NCBI GenBank assembly: GCA_934140155.1
Contig: CAKPBC010000007.1
Span: 1-64,000 of the forward strand
Direction of reading: 5' to 3'
DNA length: 64,000 nucleotides
Origin: an uncultured Bacilli bacterium
Lineage (GTDB): Bacteria; Bacillota_I; Bacilli_A; RFN20; CAG-826
How positions within the stretch are numbered: position 1 is the first letter of the stretch; each line of letters begins with the position of its first letter. Below the pieces are notes generated by a model. That model made no database searches and was not told where the DNA came from. It worked only from the letters and a program-made list of their open reading frames with translations. Of this stretch, positions 34,861-44,160 are shown one piece after another. The translations under genes were made by a program, and so were the position numbers.

Positions 34861-35008
34861 ATCGGATTTTAACAATTGCTTGATACTGAAATAAACAAAA
34901 GTGTATCAAAAACGTATCACGGGATGGGACAAAAAACAAGTGCTTTAAACTTCCGCGGGGTTGAGGTTGTCGAAAACGACAAAAATCACGGGGTTTAAGT
35001 ACTAAAAA
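34861..35008. other. Unexplained non-coding island next to tRNA-Leu
   Basis: It is locally richer in G+C than its surroundings (CCGCGGGG, CACGGGG). It holds TTGATAC/GTATCAA arms (34879-34910) with a further GTATCAC, a GTCG/CGAC hairpin near 34968-34980, and partly complementary flanks (AGTGCTTTAAAC and GTTTAAGTACT). No gene is visible. It could be a remnant of an integrated element beside the tRNA or a structured RNA. Confidence 0.35.
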
Positions 35009-35011
35009 ACA

Positions 35012-35037
35012 TAAAAAAAGTCCGATAAAATCGGACT
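35012..35037 (-). terminator. tRNA-Leu(GAG) terminator
   Basis: AGTCCGA and TCGGACT pair perfectly around 5 bases, followed by seven T on the minus strand. Confidence 0.9.
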
Positions 35038-35050
35038 ATATTGAAAAAAC

Positions 35051-35136
35051 TGGTGCAGGAAATGAGACTCGAACTCACACGGGTGTTTCCCATACGCCCC
35101 TCAAACGTACGCGTCTACCGATTCCGCCATTCCTGC
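35051..35136 (-). tRNA. tRNA-Leu (GAG)
   Basis: 86-nt class II tRNA with acceptor GCAGGAA/TTCCTGC, anticodon loop TTGAGGG (GAG), long variable arm and encoded CCA. Confidence 0.94.
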
Positions 35137-35145
35137 GGTGAAACT

Positions 35146-35173
35146 ATTATAACATTTTTTCATACCTTTTCAA
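35146..35173 (-). promoter_or_regulatory. tRNA-Leu(GAG) promoter
   Basis: Minus strand: TTGAAA (35168-35173), 16-base spacer, TATAAT (35146-35151). Confidence 0.75.
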
Positions 35174-35211
35174 TGGTTATTTAAAAGAACAAGAAAAGAT
35201 ATAGTTGGTTG

Positions 35212-36408
35212 TTACTTTCGTTTATGTTTTTTATTGTAGTCACTTATAACTTTTTCATATTGAGCATAAGTGTTTTGAGTCATTGTTTCAAAAGAAATAG
35301 GAATAGTTTTTGATGCACATTCACCAATTATTTCCATTTCTTTTTTATTTGCGAAAATATCAAGAATTTTAGTTTTCATATCTTCAATAGTATCATGAGC
35401 TAAATATCCATTATATCCATCAGTGAAAGGTTCAGCTACACTTGAATTAATAGTTAAAAGACAAGGCGTTTTCATTGTACAAGCTTCGCGAATGGCAATT
35501 GAGGCATTATCATATGTGCTAGGAAAGAAAAATAAATTAGCAGCGGCATATACACCACTTAATAAAGAGACATCGCTTATTTTGCCTAAAAAGTGAATGT
35601 TATTTTCTAGATTGTTTTTCTTAACAAACAAATGCATATCTTGTTCATCAAGACCTTCTCCCACAAAATACATGTGATATGTAGGATCAATATTTACCAA
35701 TTCTTTTACGACATTAAGAATAAGTTTTAAATTTTTTACATAGCGTAATTGCCCAACATAGAGCAAGTTTTTGTTTTTTTCATCAACATTAAATTTTCCT
35801 ATAGCAAGTTGTTTAAGCTCATCAGTATTATCTGGATATTTAAAGTTTGTGCCATTTTCCATAATAACAACTTTCTTTTTGTATCCATAAGAATGTAATG
35901 TTTCTGCTGTTTTATTAGAAGGAGCCCATACCTCATCACAACTGTTAAAAAACTTTATGATGTAATTAAGAACAAACTTTGTAATTAATTTACTATGTGT
36001 TTGAGCCATGACGTCTTCTTTAAATTGACTATGGAATGTAGCAACAATAGGAATATTCTTTTTTCTTGCTAACTTTAAAGCATAATGACCGATAAAAAAT
36101 GGAGAATGCACATGAAAGATATTAGCGTTAGAATTTAAAATATATTCATTTAATTCTTTATCCTTTCTTGGTAAAGGAATTATAAATTTATTAACAATTT
36201 TAATTTTTGTTTTTTTCCTTAAAACTTTATAAGGCAACTTTTCATCGTATGATTTATATTCTTCATGATATTGCGGAACCACTACATCACATTCGCCAAT
36301 ACGATTGAGATGCTTTGCACAATTATCCACAACACGTACTACACCATCAATTTGTGGAAAAAAATTATCGCAAAATTCAATTATTTTTAATTTTTCTTTT
36401 TCAGCCAT
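35212..36408 (-). CDS. Family 4 glycosyltransferase
   Basis: 398 residues, GT-B fold. The N-terminal acceptor domain carries FFPQIDGVVRVV and HVHSPFFIGHYALKLA. The C-terminal nucleotide-sugar domain carries LLYVGQLRYVKNLKLIL, HFLGKISD and FFFPSTYDNASIAIREA; the last is the E-x7-E region, with the first acidic residue replaced by Asp. The layout fits glucosyl or mannosyl transferases acting on diacylglycerol or surface polymers. No membrane helix, so peripheral. It stands near Glf, two flippase-like proteins and cardiolipin synthase, which suggests envelope glycolipid synthesis. Donor and acceptor are unknown. Confidence 0.85.
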   Translation of the reverse strand: MAEKEKLKIIEFCDNFFPQIDGVVRVVDNCAKHLNRIGECDVVVPQYHEEYKSYDEKLPYKVLRKKTKIKIVNKFIIPLPRKDKELNEYILNSNANIFHVHSPFFIGHYALKLARKKNIPIVATFHSQFKEDVMAQTHSKLITKFVLNYIIKFFNSCDEVWAPSNKTAETLHSYGYKKKVVIMENGTNFKYPDNTDELKQLAIGKFNVDEKNKNLLYVGQLRYVKNLKLILNVVKELVNIDPTYHMYFVGEGLDEQDMHLFVKKNNLENNIHFLGKISDVSLLSGVYAAANLFFFPSTYDNASIAIREACTMKTPCLLTINSSVAEPFTDGYNGYLAHDTIEDMKTKILDIFANKKEMEIIGECASKTIPISFETMTQNTYAQYEKVISDYNKKHKRK

Positions 36409-36502
36409 TGCATAATCTCCTTATCGTCAAGTGAATTATATTGTAATTTTAATTTGTTGTCAAATCAAGTAAATATTGCAGCAAATTTAATTTATCACTT
36501 TA

Positions 36503-36982
36503 TTATTTTTTTATATCTTTTAATGAGAACTTAATTACTTTATTTAGTTCGGATAAAGTAGTTTCTATTTGAAGACCAATTTTCCCGCCACTAAAAATAA
36601 TCTTGTCTTTATCACTAGCACTTATATCGATAGTAGTTACAAAAAATTTCTTCATCCCAACAGGTGAACAACCGCCATGAATATAACCGGTTAATGGCAA
36701 TAAATCTTTGCTTTTAATCATTTCAATGCTTTTTTCATTTACCGCACTAGCGGCTTTCTTTAAATCAAGTTCACTATTTACTGGAACTAAAAACACATAG
36801 TGATTGTTAGACTTACCAATAGTTACTAGTGTTTTAAATACTTTTGTTGGATCTTCATTTAATAATTTAGCAACTTCTTCACCACTAATCGCGGAAGTTG
36901 CATCGTATTCATATATATTAAAATTTATCTTTTTTTGTTCTAAAAGTCTAATTGCGTTTGTTTTTTCGATTTTTTTAGCCAT
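36503..36982 (-). CDS. ybaK: YbaK/EbsC-type Cys-tRNA(Pro) deacylase
   Basis: 159 residues. It hydrolyses mischarged Cys-tRNA(Pro) made by prolyl-tRNA synthetase, in trans. Motifs are KTNAIRLLEQKKI at the start, KVFKTLV, the conserved Lys region LDLKKAA and the family signature GYIHGGCSPVGMKK. Length is typical. It is about 90 bases upstream of the glycosyltransferase gene on the same strand, with unrelated function. Confidence 0.9.
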   Translation of the reverse strand: MAKKIEKTNAIRLLEQKKINFNIYEYDATSAISGEEVAKLLNEDPTKVFKTLVTIGKSNNHYVFLVPVNSELDLKKAASAVNEKSIEMIKSKDLLPLTGYIHGGCSPVGMKKFFVTTIDISASDKDKIIFSGGKIGLQIETTLSELNKVIKFSLKDIKK

Positions 36983-37198
36983 ATAGTTTGTTCTATTATT
37001 GGTTGATATTCCTTTCCAATATCTATTATATTCTACTACATTTATTAGAAATGGTAAAAGAATAGTTGAAAAAATTAACGATATATTACATATGGTTGAA
37101 ATTATTAAGAATAATGAATTGTAAAGAAAGAAACTTTCAAATCGTAATATTTATGATTGTGTGCTATGATAAAGTAGTTACTAAGGAGGATTAATAAA
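36983..37198. other. Divergent intergenic region ybaK/glf
   Basis: No gene. TATGAT at 37165-37170 may be the glf -10, and AAGGAGGA is the glf ribosome site. Nothing else stands out. Confidence 0.5.
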
Positions 37199-38308
37199 AT
37201 GAAAAAGTATGACTATGTAATTGTAGGCTCTGGTTTATACGGTGCAACTGCAGCTTATGAACTAACAAAAAAAGGATACAAATGTTTAGTATTAGAAAAA
37301 AGAAATCATATTGGTGGAAATATCTATACTAAAGAAGTTGAAGGTATTAATGTCCATGTTTATGGTGCACATATTTTCCATACATCTAATAAAATGATTT
37401 GGAATTATGTCAATCAATTCGCGGAATTTAATAATTATATCAATTCCCCAATTGCTATTTATAAAGATGAATTATACAATTTGCCATTCAACATGAATAC
37501 ATTTTCTAAATTGTTTAATATTAAAACGCCAGAAGAGGCAAAACATGTTATTGAAAATGAAGTTAAAGAATCATATGTCCAAAATCCAACAAATTTAGAA
37601 GAACAAGCTAAAAATTTAGTAGGAAAAACAATATTTGAAAAACTAATTAAAGAGTATACCGAAAAACAATGGGGAAAGAATTGTGATGAACTCCCACCAT
37701 TCATTATCAAAAGATTACCAGTAAGATTTACTTATGATAACAATTATTTTAATGATCGTTACCAAGGTATACCAATGGGTGGATATACAAAAATAATTGA
37801 AAAGATGCTTGAAGGTAGCGATGTCTTACTAAATGTTGATTTCCTAAAAGAAAAAGAAAAGTATTTAGCACTAGGAGACAAAGTTATATTCACTGGACCA
37901 ATCGATGCTTACTATGATTATTGCTATGGACCATTAGAATATCGTTCGGTTTATTTTGAAACAGAAACATTAGATATGGAAAATTATCAAGGAAATGCTG
38001 TTGTTAATTATACAAGTAAGAATGTTCCATTTACTCGTATTATTGAACATAAACATTTTGAATTTGCTAAAACTCCGAAAACAATTATTTCTAAAGAATA
38101 TTCTAAAAAATGGAAATTAGGTGATGAACCTTATTATCCTGTAAACGATACGAAAAATACCGAATTATATCAAAAATATTTACAATTGGCCAATAAGGAA
38201 ACTAATGTTTACTTTGGCGGAAGATTAGGACAATATAAATACTTAGATATGCACAATGTTATATTAGAAGCACTTAATTTTACTAATAACGTATGTTTTA
38301 AAAAATAG
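37199..38308 (+). CDS. glf: UDP-galactopyranose mutase
   Basis: 369 residues, flavoprotein. It converts UDP-galactopyranose to UDP-galactofuranose. The dinucleotide-binding motif is VIVGSGLYGATAAYEL. Family residues are GGNIYTKEVEGINVHVYGAHIFHT (given in parts: residues near 40-62), EKQWG, LPVRFTYDNNYFNDRYQGIPMGGYT near 190-213 and RIIEHKHFE. It ends with GRLGQYKYLDM, the FAD-contacting segment. Galactofuranose occurs in wall polymers and, in some Mollicutes, in glycolipids. That links this gene to the neighbouring glycosyltransferase and flippase-like genes by inference. Confidence 0.95.
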   Translation: MKKYDYVIVGSGLYGATAAYELTKKGYKCLVLEKRNHIGGNIYTKEVEGINVHVYGAHIFHTSNKMIWNYVNQFAEFNNYINSPIAIYKDELYNLPFNMNTFSKLFNIKTPEEAKHVIENEVKESYVQNPTNLEEQAKNLVGKTIFEKLIKEYTEKQWGKNCDELPPFIIKRLPVRFTYDNNYFNDRYQGIPMGGYTKIIEKMLEGSDVLLNVDFLKEKEKYLALGDKVIFTGPIDAYYDYCYGPLEYRSVYFETETLDMENYQGNAVVNYTSKNVPFTRIIEHKHFEFAKTPKTIISKEYSKKWKLGDEPYYPVNDTKNTELYQKYLQLANKETNVYFGGRLGQYKYLDMHNVILEALNFTNNVCFKK

Positions 38309-38392
38309 GTACATATTATAAAGTCATAGGAAATATTGTGAAAAGTTGTAGGCATTACAATAAAATTGCTATGTCTAGGAGGAAATTTAATC

Positions 38393-39637
38393 ATGGCTAA
38401 AAAAGAGAAAAAAGAAATTGATATTGCTCAAGAAGAAGAGATTCGTAAAACACAAGAAATTATTATTAATGAAACGATTGTTAATCAAGCAATAAAAGAA
38501 TCTGAGCAACAAGATAATGTTAAAAAGAGTTCAAAAAAGTCTTTGTTTGGTCTTTTGTTTGTCATTTTAAATATTGTTTTAGTAATTATTTTAGGGTTTA
38601 CAACTTTTAATAATAGTGATGCTGGAGAAGTTACTTTGGAACAAACTTTTGCTGTTTGGTTTAAAAAAGAAAATATAATTTATTGGATTATTGCTTTGTT
38701 ATTGGGGTTAGTTACTTTGCTTGCTGAATCCATTAAATTTTATATTATGATTCGTAAAACAACTGGGCAAAGTAAGCCGTATTTATCACTTAAAACAGCA
38801 ATAATGGGAAAATATTATGATAATATTACTCCATTAGGAAGTGGCGGACAACCATTCCAAATTTATTATTTAACTAAAGGTGGAGTTCCTGGCGCCGAAT
38901 CAATGTATTTACCAGTTGCCTCATTTTTCCTTAACCAATTAGCGTTTTTAATACTTTGCATTATGGCATTTATCGTTAATAGTGTTACAAAAGGTGCACC
39001 AGTTAGTAATGCAGGTACAGCTGGCAAGACTTTGCTAATTATGGCTTATATTGGCGCTGTGTTTTCAATTTCTATTCCTGTTGCTATCTTTATTGCTTCG
39101 TTTTTACCAAAACTACGTGCCAAAATAATTAAAATTTGTGTGCGTTTTTCATACAAATTCAAATTAGTTAAAAATAAAGGCGCGGCAACAAGAAAAGCTA
39201 ATAAATTAGTTAATGATTATCGAAAAAGTTTATTTATGCTTGCAAAAAGTCCGTGGACAGTGATATCCACAACTATTTTGTCGTTAATATATGAGATCGC
39301 AATATGCTCAATTCCATATTTTGTTATAAGAGCATGTGGCATTCAAGATGCAAATTGGTTGATTTATTTATGTATGACTATCATTGTTTATTCGGCAATA
39401 TCGTTTATTCCAACACCGGGAAATTCTGGTGCTGCGGAATTATCATTTATGATATTATTTACTGCTTTGAATGGTTCGCTTCTTGTCTCAAAATATTGGG
39501 CGATGACATATTGGAGATTTTGTTGTTATTTCTTGATAGTTTTAATTGGCGTTGTGTTTATAATTGCTGATTTAATTAAAGCAAATCACAAACGTAAAAG
39601 AATTTTAAAAGAAAAAGCAAATAGTATTTCTGAATAA
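38393..39637 (+). CDS. Flippase-like membrane protein (LPG synthase TM/UPF0104 family), copy 1
   Basis: 414 residues from ATG 38393 (AGGAGGAA upstream). A charged cytoplasmic N-terminus (1-58) is followed by about eight membrane segments. Family landmarks are the YYDNITPLGSGGQPFQIYYL loop and FIPTPGNSGAAELSF. It corresponds to the membrane part of MprF or YbhN/AglD-like proteins, without a lysyl transferase domain. It is a close tandem paralogue of the next gene. It may flip or help export a lipid-linked product; the substrate is unknown. Confidence 0.85.
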   Translation: MAKKEKKEIDIAQEEEIRKTQEIIINETIVNQAIKESEQQDNVKKSSKKSLFGLLFVILNIVLVIILGFTTFNNSDAGEVTLEQTFAVWFKKENIIYWIIALLLGLVTLLAESIKFYIMIRKTTGQSKPYLSLKTAIMGKYYDNITPLGSGGQPFQIYYLTKGGVPGAESMYLPVASFFLNQLAFLILCIMAFIVNSVTKGAPVSNAGTAGKTLLIMAYIGAVFSISIPVAIFIASFLPKLRAKIIKICVRFSYKFKLVKNKGAATRKANKLVNDYRKSLFMLAKSPWTVISTTILSLIYEIAICSIPYFVIRACGIQDANWLIYLCMTIIVYSAISFIPTPGNSGAAELSFMILFTALNGSLLVSKYWAMTYWRFCCYFLIVLIGVVFIIADLIKANHKRKRILKEKANSISE

Positions 39638-39661
39638 ACAAAACCAGAATATCAAACATAT

Positions 39662-39692
39662 GCACTTATTTTTGGACAATAAGTGCTTTTTT
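39662..39692 (+). terminator. Terminator between the flippase paralogues
   Basis: GCACTTATT and AATAAGTGC form a perfect 9-bp stem with a 7-base loop, then six T. Confidence 0.85.
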
Positions 39693-39723
39693 AAGTTTTA
39701 TTTTTAATAAAAATAACAAAATG

Positions 39724-39752
39724 TTGCAAACTTAACTGTAGTAGCATAAAAT
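39724..39752 (+). promoter_or_regulatory. Promoter of flippase copy 2
   Basis: TTGCAA (39724-39729), 17-base spacer, TAAAAT (39747-39752). The leader then repeats the GCTxTGxCTAGGAGGAA string seen before copy 1. Confidence 0.65.
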
Positions 39753-39783
39753 AGACTTGCTTTGCCTAGGAGGAATACTAACC

Positions 39784-41013
39784 ATGGCCACAAAAAAAGA
39801 AAACAAAAAGGTTGAAAAGACCATTCAAGAAGAAGAAATACGAAAAACCCAAGAAATCATTATTAATGAAACAATTATTAATCAAACAATAAAAGAATCA
39901 GAACAAAAAGAAGAAATAAAAAAAGATTCGAAGAAATCACTTTTTGGTTTAATTTTTGTTTTTATTAATGTTATTTTAGTTATAATTTTAGGATTTACAA
40001 CTTTTAATAAAGATGGAAATGATCAAGGTTCATCATTTCAAACAACATTAGATATTTGGTTTCAAAAAGAAAATGTAGGTTATTGGATTATTGCTTTAGT
40101 ATTAGGCTTAGTTGCTGTTCTTGCCGAAGCTATAAAATTCTATATTATGATTAATAAAACAACAGGTAAACATCGACCTTATTTATCACTTAAAACTGCA
40201 ATTTTAGGTAAATATTATGATAATATTACTCCACTTGGGGGTGGAGGACAGCCATTCCAAATTTATTATTTAACTAAAGGCGGAGTTCCAGGTGCCGAAT
40301 CAATGTATTTACCAGTTGCTTCGTTTTTTATGAATAGATTAGCATTTTTAATTCTTTGCATAACTGCATTTATATTTAGTGCTGTAAAAGGCGGAGTAGT
40401 ACCAAATACCGCGGCTGGCACAACTTTATTAATTATGTCTTATATTGGAGCGGCTTTCTCAATTTTTCTTCCAGCGGCTATCTTTATCGCTTCGTTTTTA
40501 CCAAAATTACGTGCCAAAATAATTAAATTATGTGTTCGTATCTCTTTTAAATTTAAATTAGTTAAAAACAAAGGTGCGGCAACACGAAAAGCTAATAAAT
40601 TAGTTAATGATTATCGTAAGAGTTTATTTATGCTTGCTAGAAGTAAAGGAACTGTTATATTAGTAACAATTTTATCATTTGTTTATGAAATGTCTTTATG
40701 TTCTATTCCTTATTTTGTAGTTAGAGCATGTGGAGGAACTGCGGATTGGTTCACATTAATGTGTACTTGTGTAATTGGATATTCCGCAATATCATTCATT
40801 CCAACACCAGGCAATTCAGGCGCTGCAGAATTAGCGTTTACCTTATTATTTACCGGTATAGCGGCATCTACTAAATATTGGGCAATGGCTTATTGGAGAT
40901 TCTGTTGCTATTTCTTAATTGTTATAATTGGTATGGGCTTTGTAATTGGTGGAATGATTAAATCACGCCACGAACGTAAAAAGCACCTAAACGAAACATT
41001 AAATTCAAAGTAA
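39784..41013 (+). CDS. Flippase-like membrane protein (LPG synthase TM/UPF0104 family), copy 2
   Basis: 409 residues from ATG 39784. Very similar to the preceding gene over its whole length. It includes the odd N-terminal segment EEEIRKTQEIIINETI and the motifs YYDNITPLGGGGQPF and FIPTPGNSGAAELAF. It has its own promoter and is separated from copy 1 by a terminator, so the duplicates are independently expressed. Loops between membrane helices differ most, which fits divergence of substrate or partner. Confidence 0.85.
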   Translation: MATKKENKKVEKTIQEEEIRKTQEIIINETIINQTIKESEQKEEIKKDSKKSLFGLIFVFINVILVIILGFTTFNKDGNDQGSSFQTTLDIWFQKENVGYWIIALVLGLVAVLAEAIKFYIMINKTTGKHRPYLSLKTAILGKYYDNITPLGGGGQPFQIYYLTKGGVPGAESMYLPVASFFMNRLAFLILCITAFIFSAVKGGVVPNTAAGTTLLIMSYIGAAFSIFLPAAIFIASFLPKLRAKIIKLCVRISFKFKLVKNKGAATRKANKLVNDYRKSLFMLARSKGTVILVTILSFVYEMSLCSIPYFVVRACGGTADWFTLMCTCVIGYSAISFIPTPGNSGAAELAFTLLFTGIAASTKYWAMAYWRFCCYFLIVIIGMGFVIGGMIKSRHERKKHLNETLNSK

Positions 41014-41040
41014 AAAGGCACAAAATTAGTGTCTTTTTTT
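41014..41040 (+). terminator. Terminator after flippase copy 2
   Basis: AAAGGCAC pairs with GTGTCTTT (one G-U), with seven T. A TATAAT at 41051-41056 then probably starts the cls transcript. Confidence 0.75.
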
Positions 41041-41088
41041 GCTAAATGTGTATAATAAATTTGTTTACTAAATAAGGAGGCATAAAGC

Positions 41089-42588
41089 ATGAAAAAGATG
41101 TTAAGACTTTTATCACGATTATTACTTGTACTTCCTGCTTTTGTACTCCAAATTTTATGGTGGTTATTAATTTTTAGATGGTGGAATACATATTACAATT
41201 ACTTGATTACATTTAGTTATGTTTTCTCTATTTTAGTTATTATATATATCATCAATAGAAGAGAAGAATCAAATTATAAAATTTTATGGATTATTGTTGT
41301 TTCTTTGTTACCATTCTTTGGGACATGGTTATATGTTTCAAGCGGAAATAGACGTACTTCTAAGCCAATATTGAAAAAAATAAATAAGTATAAGTATTTA
41401 TCTGATAAACCAGAAGGAAAACAACTTCCTAATGATAATAGATCTTTACAAACAATGAATATGATTAGTTCATTATCTAATACTCCTATTGTAAAGAATA
41501 AAAATGCTAAGTATTTTCCTAGTGGCGAAAGTATGCATGAAGATATGTTAAAAGAATTAGAAACTGCTAAACATTTTATTTATTTAGAATATTTTATTGT
41601 GGAAAAAGGAAAGTTTTGGAATTCAATTTTAGACATATTAAAACGTAAAGTAAAAGAAGGCGTAGATGTTAGAATACTTTATGATGATATAGGAAGTATT
41701 TCAACATTTTCTTTACATAATAACTATTTCTTAAAAAAAGATGGCATTCATATTGCTTCATTTAACCCAATTAAATTTATTAAATTATCACTTAATAATA
41801 GAGATCATCGTAAAATGATGATTATTGATAACCGTGTTGTTTATAGTGGTGGCATTAATATCGCGGATGAGTATATTAATACCAAAGTTCGTTTTGGCTA
41901 TTGGAAAGATATTGGTTTCAAACTAGAAGGTGAAGCCACTTTATCTTACACACATATGTTTGTTTTGTTTTGGAATGCTTATTCTTCTGATAAAATTGAT
42001 GAACATGCGTTATATAAAAGTAGTTATCAAGAATATGAAACAAACGAACATGTTATTTCATATTATGATTCACCAAGTAATGAAGAAGCCATTAGTAATA
42101 AATTGATGATTGATTTATTATCTCAAGCAACAAAGTATGCTTATTTTTATACTCCTTATTTAATTTTGAATGATCCATTAAAAGAAGCATTTATTCAAGC
42201 AACTCAAAGAGGTATTGATGTTCAAATTATTATTCCAGGTATTCCAGATAAAAAATTAGTATATTTATTAACTAAAAAATATGCAGAAGAATTAGTAAAT
42301 AAAGGCGTAAAGGTCTATGTATATAAAGATGGATTTATTCACGCAAAAGCGGCATTAATGGATGACAAAATATGTTCAATTGGTTCAGTTAATTTAGATT
42401 ATCGTAGTTTATATTTACACTTTGAAAATAATACAGTATTCTATGAATCAAGCATTTTAAAACCATTGAAAGAAGATTTCTTGAATGTACAAAGTCAGTC
42501 GAATATGATGCCAAAAAAAGATAAAAAAGATAATATAATTAAACGTATTTTAATATCAATAATTGATTTAATTTCACCATTATGCTAA
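41089..42588 (+). CDS. cls: Cardiolipin synthase
   Basis: 499 residues. It joins two phosphatidylglycerol molecules. Two N-terminal membrane helices (about 10-30 and 36-56) plus a further hydrophobic stretch precede two phospholipase D motifs: HRKMMIID (His240, Lys242, Asp247) and HAKAALMD (His418, Lys420, Asp425), followed by GSVNLDYRS. Length and layout are typical of bacterial Cls. Strong ribosome site AAGGAGG. It is adjacent to the envelope genes. Confidence 0.93.
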   Translation: MKKMLRLLSRLLLVLPAFVLQILWWLLIFRWWNTYYNYLITFSYVFSILVIIYIINRREESNYKILWIIVVSLLPFFGTWLYVSSGNRRTSKPILKKINKYKYLSDKPEGKQLPNDNRSLQTMNMISSLSNTPIVKNKNAKYFPSGESMHEDMLKELETAKHFIYLEYFIVEKGKFWNSILDILKRKVKEGVDVRILYDDIGSISTFSLHNNYFLKKDGIHIASFNPIKFIKLSLNNRDHRKMMIIDNRVVYSGGINIADEYINTKVRFGYWKDIGFKLEGEATLSYTHMFVLFWNAYSSDKIDEHALYKSSYQEYETNEHVISYYDSPSNEEAISNKLMIDLLSQATKYAYFYTPYLILNDPLKEAFIQATQRGIDVQIIIPGIPDKKLVYLLTKKYAEELVNKGVKVYVYKDGFIHAKAALMDDKICSIGSVNLDYRSLYLHFENNTVFYESSILKPLKEDFLNVQSQSNMMPKKDKKDNIIKRILISIIDLISPLC

Positions 42589-42590
42589 CA

Positions 42591-42641
42591 AAAAAAGAGC
42601 CAACTCAAATGAGAATTTACTCAAATGAATTTGGCTTTTTT
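42591..42641. terminator. Bidirectional terminator between cls and mgtE
   Basis: AGCCAA pairs with TTGGCT, flanked by A- and T-runs. The loop contains two copies of ACTCAAATGA. Confidence 0.65.
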
Positions 42642-42642
42642 A

Positions 42643-44040
42643 TTAACTAAATAATGCAGGGAAGAATACGTAAGTACAAAGTAAGAAATATACGACAAGT
42701 GATGTAGCATCTACGATTGTTGTTACGATTGGACCAGACATAAGTGCTGGATCTAATTTTATTTTTTGAGCAAGCATTGGTAATGACGCTCCTAATAATT
42801 TAGCAATAACAATTGTAATAAATAATGTGGTAGCCACTAATGCGGCAACTTGCCAATTTGGTACATTTGCAGAATCATTTTTAACTAATCCAATGGATAA
42901 TTCAAATAATATCCATAAGAAGTTACAAATGGAAACTAATGTAGCGGTAACAAGTGCAACTCTAAATTCTTTCCAAATAACTTTTCCGTAATCGTGAGTT
43001 GTTACTTCTCTAGTAGCAAGTCCACGTGTAATAAGTGAAGTGGTTTGTCCGCCAGAATTACCGCCAGTATCCATAAACATAGGAATGAATGCAGATAATA
43101 CAGCGACAGCTTGTAAAGCATGTTCGAATTTAGAAATAATGATACTTGTGAATGTGGCGGAAATCATTAATAATAATAACCAAGTCACACGCTTTTTAGC
43201 CATTGAGAATACACCAGTTTTTAAATATTCGTCTTCTAGTGGTTGCATACCAGCTTGAATAGCAATATCTTCGTTTGTTTCTTCTTCAATTACATCGATA
43301 ATATCATCGACTGTAATAACACCAACTAGACGATTTTCATTATTTAAAACAGGTAAAACGGTAATGTCATATCGCTTAAATATTTGCGCGACATCTTCTT
43401 GGTCTTGATAAACATTTGCGGATTTAAAATCTTCGTTCATGATATCAGCAATTTTTTCATCATCATCTGCTAAAACTAAATCATCAAGATATAAAACACC
43501 AACAAGATTACGCTTATTATCAATTACGAAAGTTGTAGAAATTGTTTCAGCATCTTTACCAATCTTTTTGATTCTTGCTAAAGCATCTTTTACATCAAGC
43601 GTATTAATAAGTTCAACATATTCAGTGGTCATAATTGAACCAGCAGTGTCTTCTTTATAATTTAATAACTTATTGATGTCATTTCGTGCGTCTTTATCGG
43701 AAGCACTTAAAACACGTTTTACCAAGTTAGCGGGCATATCTTCAAGAAAGTCAACAATATCATCAGTGTAGGAATTATTAATTAATTCACGTAATTGTTT
43801 GTCTGAAAATAAATTGATTAAGTTTTGTTGTTGATTTTCATCAAGATAAGTAAATAGTTCAGCGGTATATTCGCTTTTAACAGTTTTAAAAATAAAAAGT
43901 AATTTAGAAATATCTTCAATATCGTCACAAACTTCAGCGATATCAATAATATCAGTAGATTCGAATAATTCACGAATTTCTTTTACTTTTTTATTATCGA
44001 TAAGACTTTCTAATTCTTCTAATGTGATTTTGTTTTCCAT
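42643..44040 (-). CDS. mgtE: MgtE-type magnesium transporter
   Basis: 465 residues. Magnesium channel or transporter gated by cytoplasmic Mg2+. An N-terminal helical superfamily domain (about 1-130, with FLEDMPANLVKRVL) precedes a CBS pair (about 140-260, with VLYLDDLVLADDDEKIADIM and GVITVDDIIDVIEEE). Five C-terminal membrane helices follow, with the pore region PMFMDTGGNSGGQTTSLI. The ribosome site GGAGGTGA is strong. I looked for an M-box riboswitch in the leader and it is too short for one. Confidence 0.95.
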   Translation of the reverse strand: MENKITLEELESLIDNKKVKEIRELFESTDIIDIAEVCDDIEDISKLLFIFKTVKSEYTAELFTYLDENQQQNLINLFSDKQLRELINNSYTDDIVDFLEDMPANLVKRVLSASDKDARNDINKLLNYKEDTAGSIMTTEYVELINTLDVKDALARIKKIGKDAETISTTFVIDNKRNLVGVLYLDDLVLADDDEKIADIMNEDFKSANVYQDQEDVAQIFKRYDITVLPVLNNENRLVGVITVDDIIDVIEEETNEDIAIQAGMQPLEDEYLKTGVFSMAKKRVTWLLLLMISATFTSIIISKFEHALQAVAVLSAFIPMFMDTGGNSGGQTTSLITRGLATREVTTHDYGKVIWKEFRVALVTATLVSICNFLWILFELSIGLVKNDSANVPNWQVAALVATTLFITIVIAKLLGASLPMLAQKIKLDPALMSGPIVTTIVDATSLVVYFLLCTYVFFPALFS

Positions 44041-44063
44041 GGTTTCACCTCCAAAGCCACTTT

Positions 44064-44092
44064 ATGATAACCACTTAAAAAAATTTTTGCAA
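44064..44092 (-). promoter_or_regulatory. mgtE promoter
   Basis: Minus strand: TTGCAA (44087-44092), 17-base spacer, TATCAT (44064-44069). Confidence 0.6.
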
Positions 44093-44132
44093 CAGTTTTT
44101 TATTAATAATAAAAAAAAGTGCTTTCGTTTCA

Positions 44133-44160
44133 TTGACATTTATCGACAAACGAATATAAT
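44133..44160 (+). promoter_or_regulatory. Promoter of the PduL-type gene
   Basis: TTGACA (44133-44138) and TATAAT (44155-44160), spacer 16. Both hexamers are perfect. Confidence 0.85.

Noticed and set aside
34879..34910. Terminal inverted repeat of an insertion sequence
   Set aside because: The TTGATAC/GTATCAA arms have no transposase gene and no matching second end in the window.
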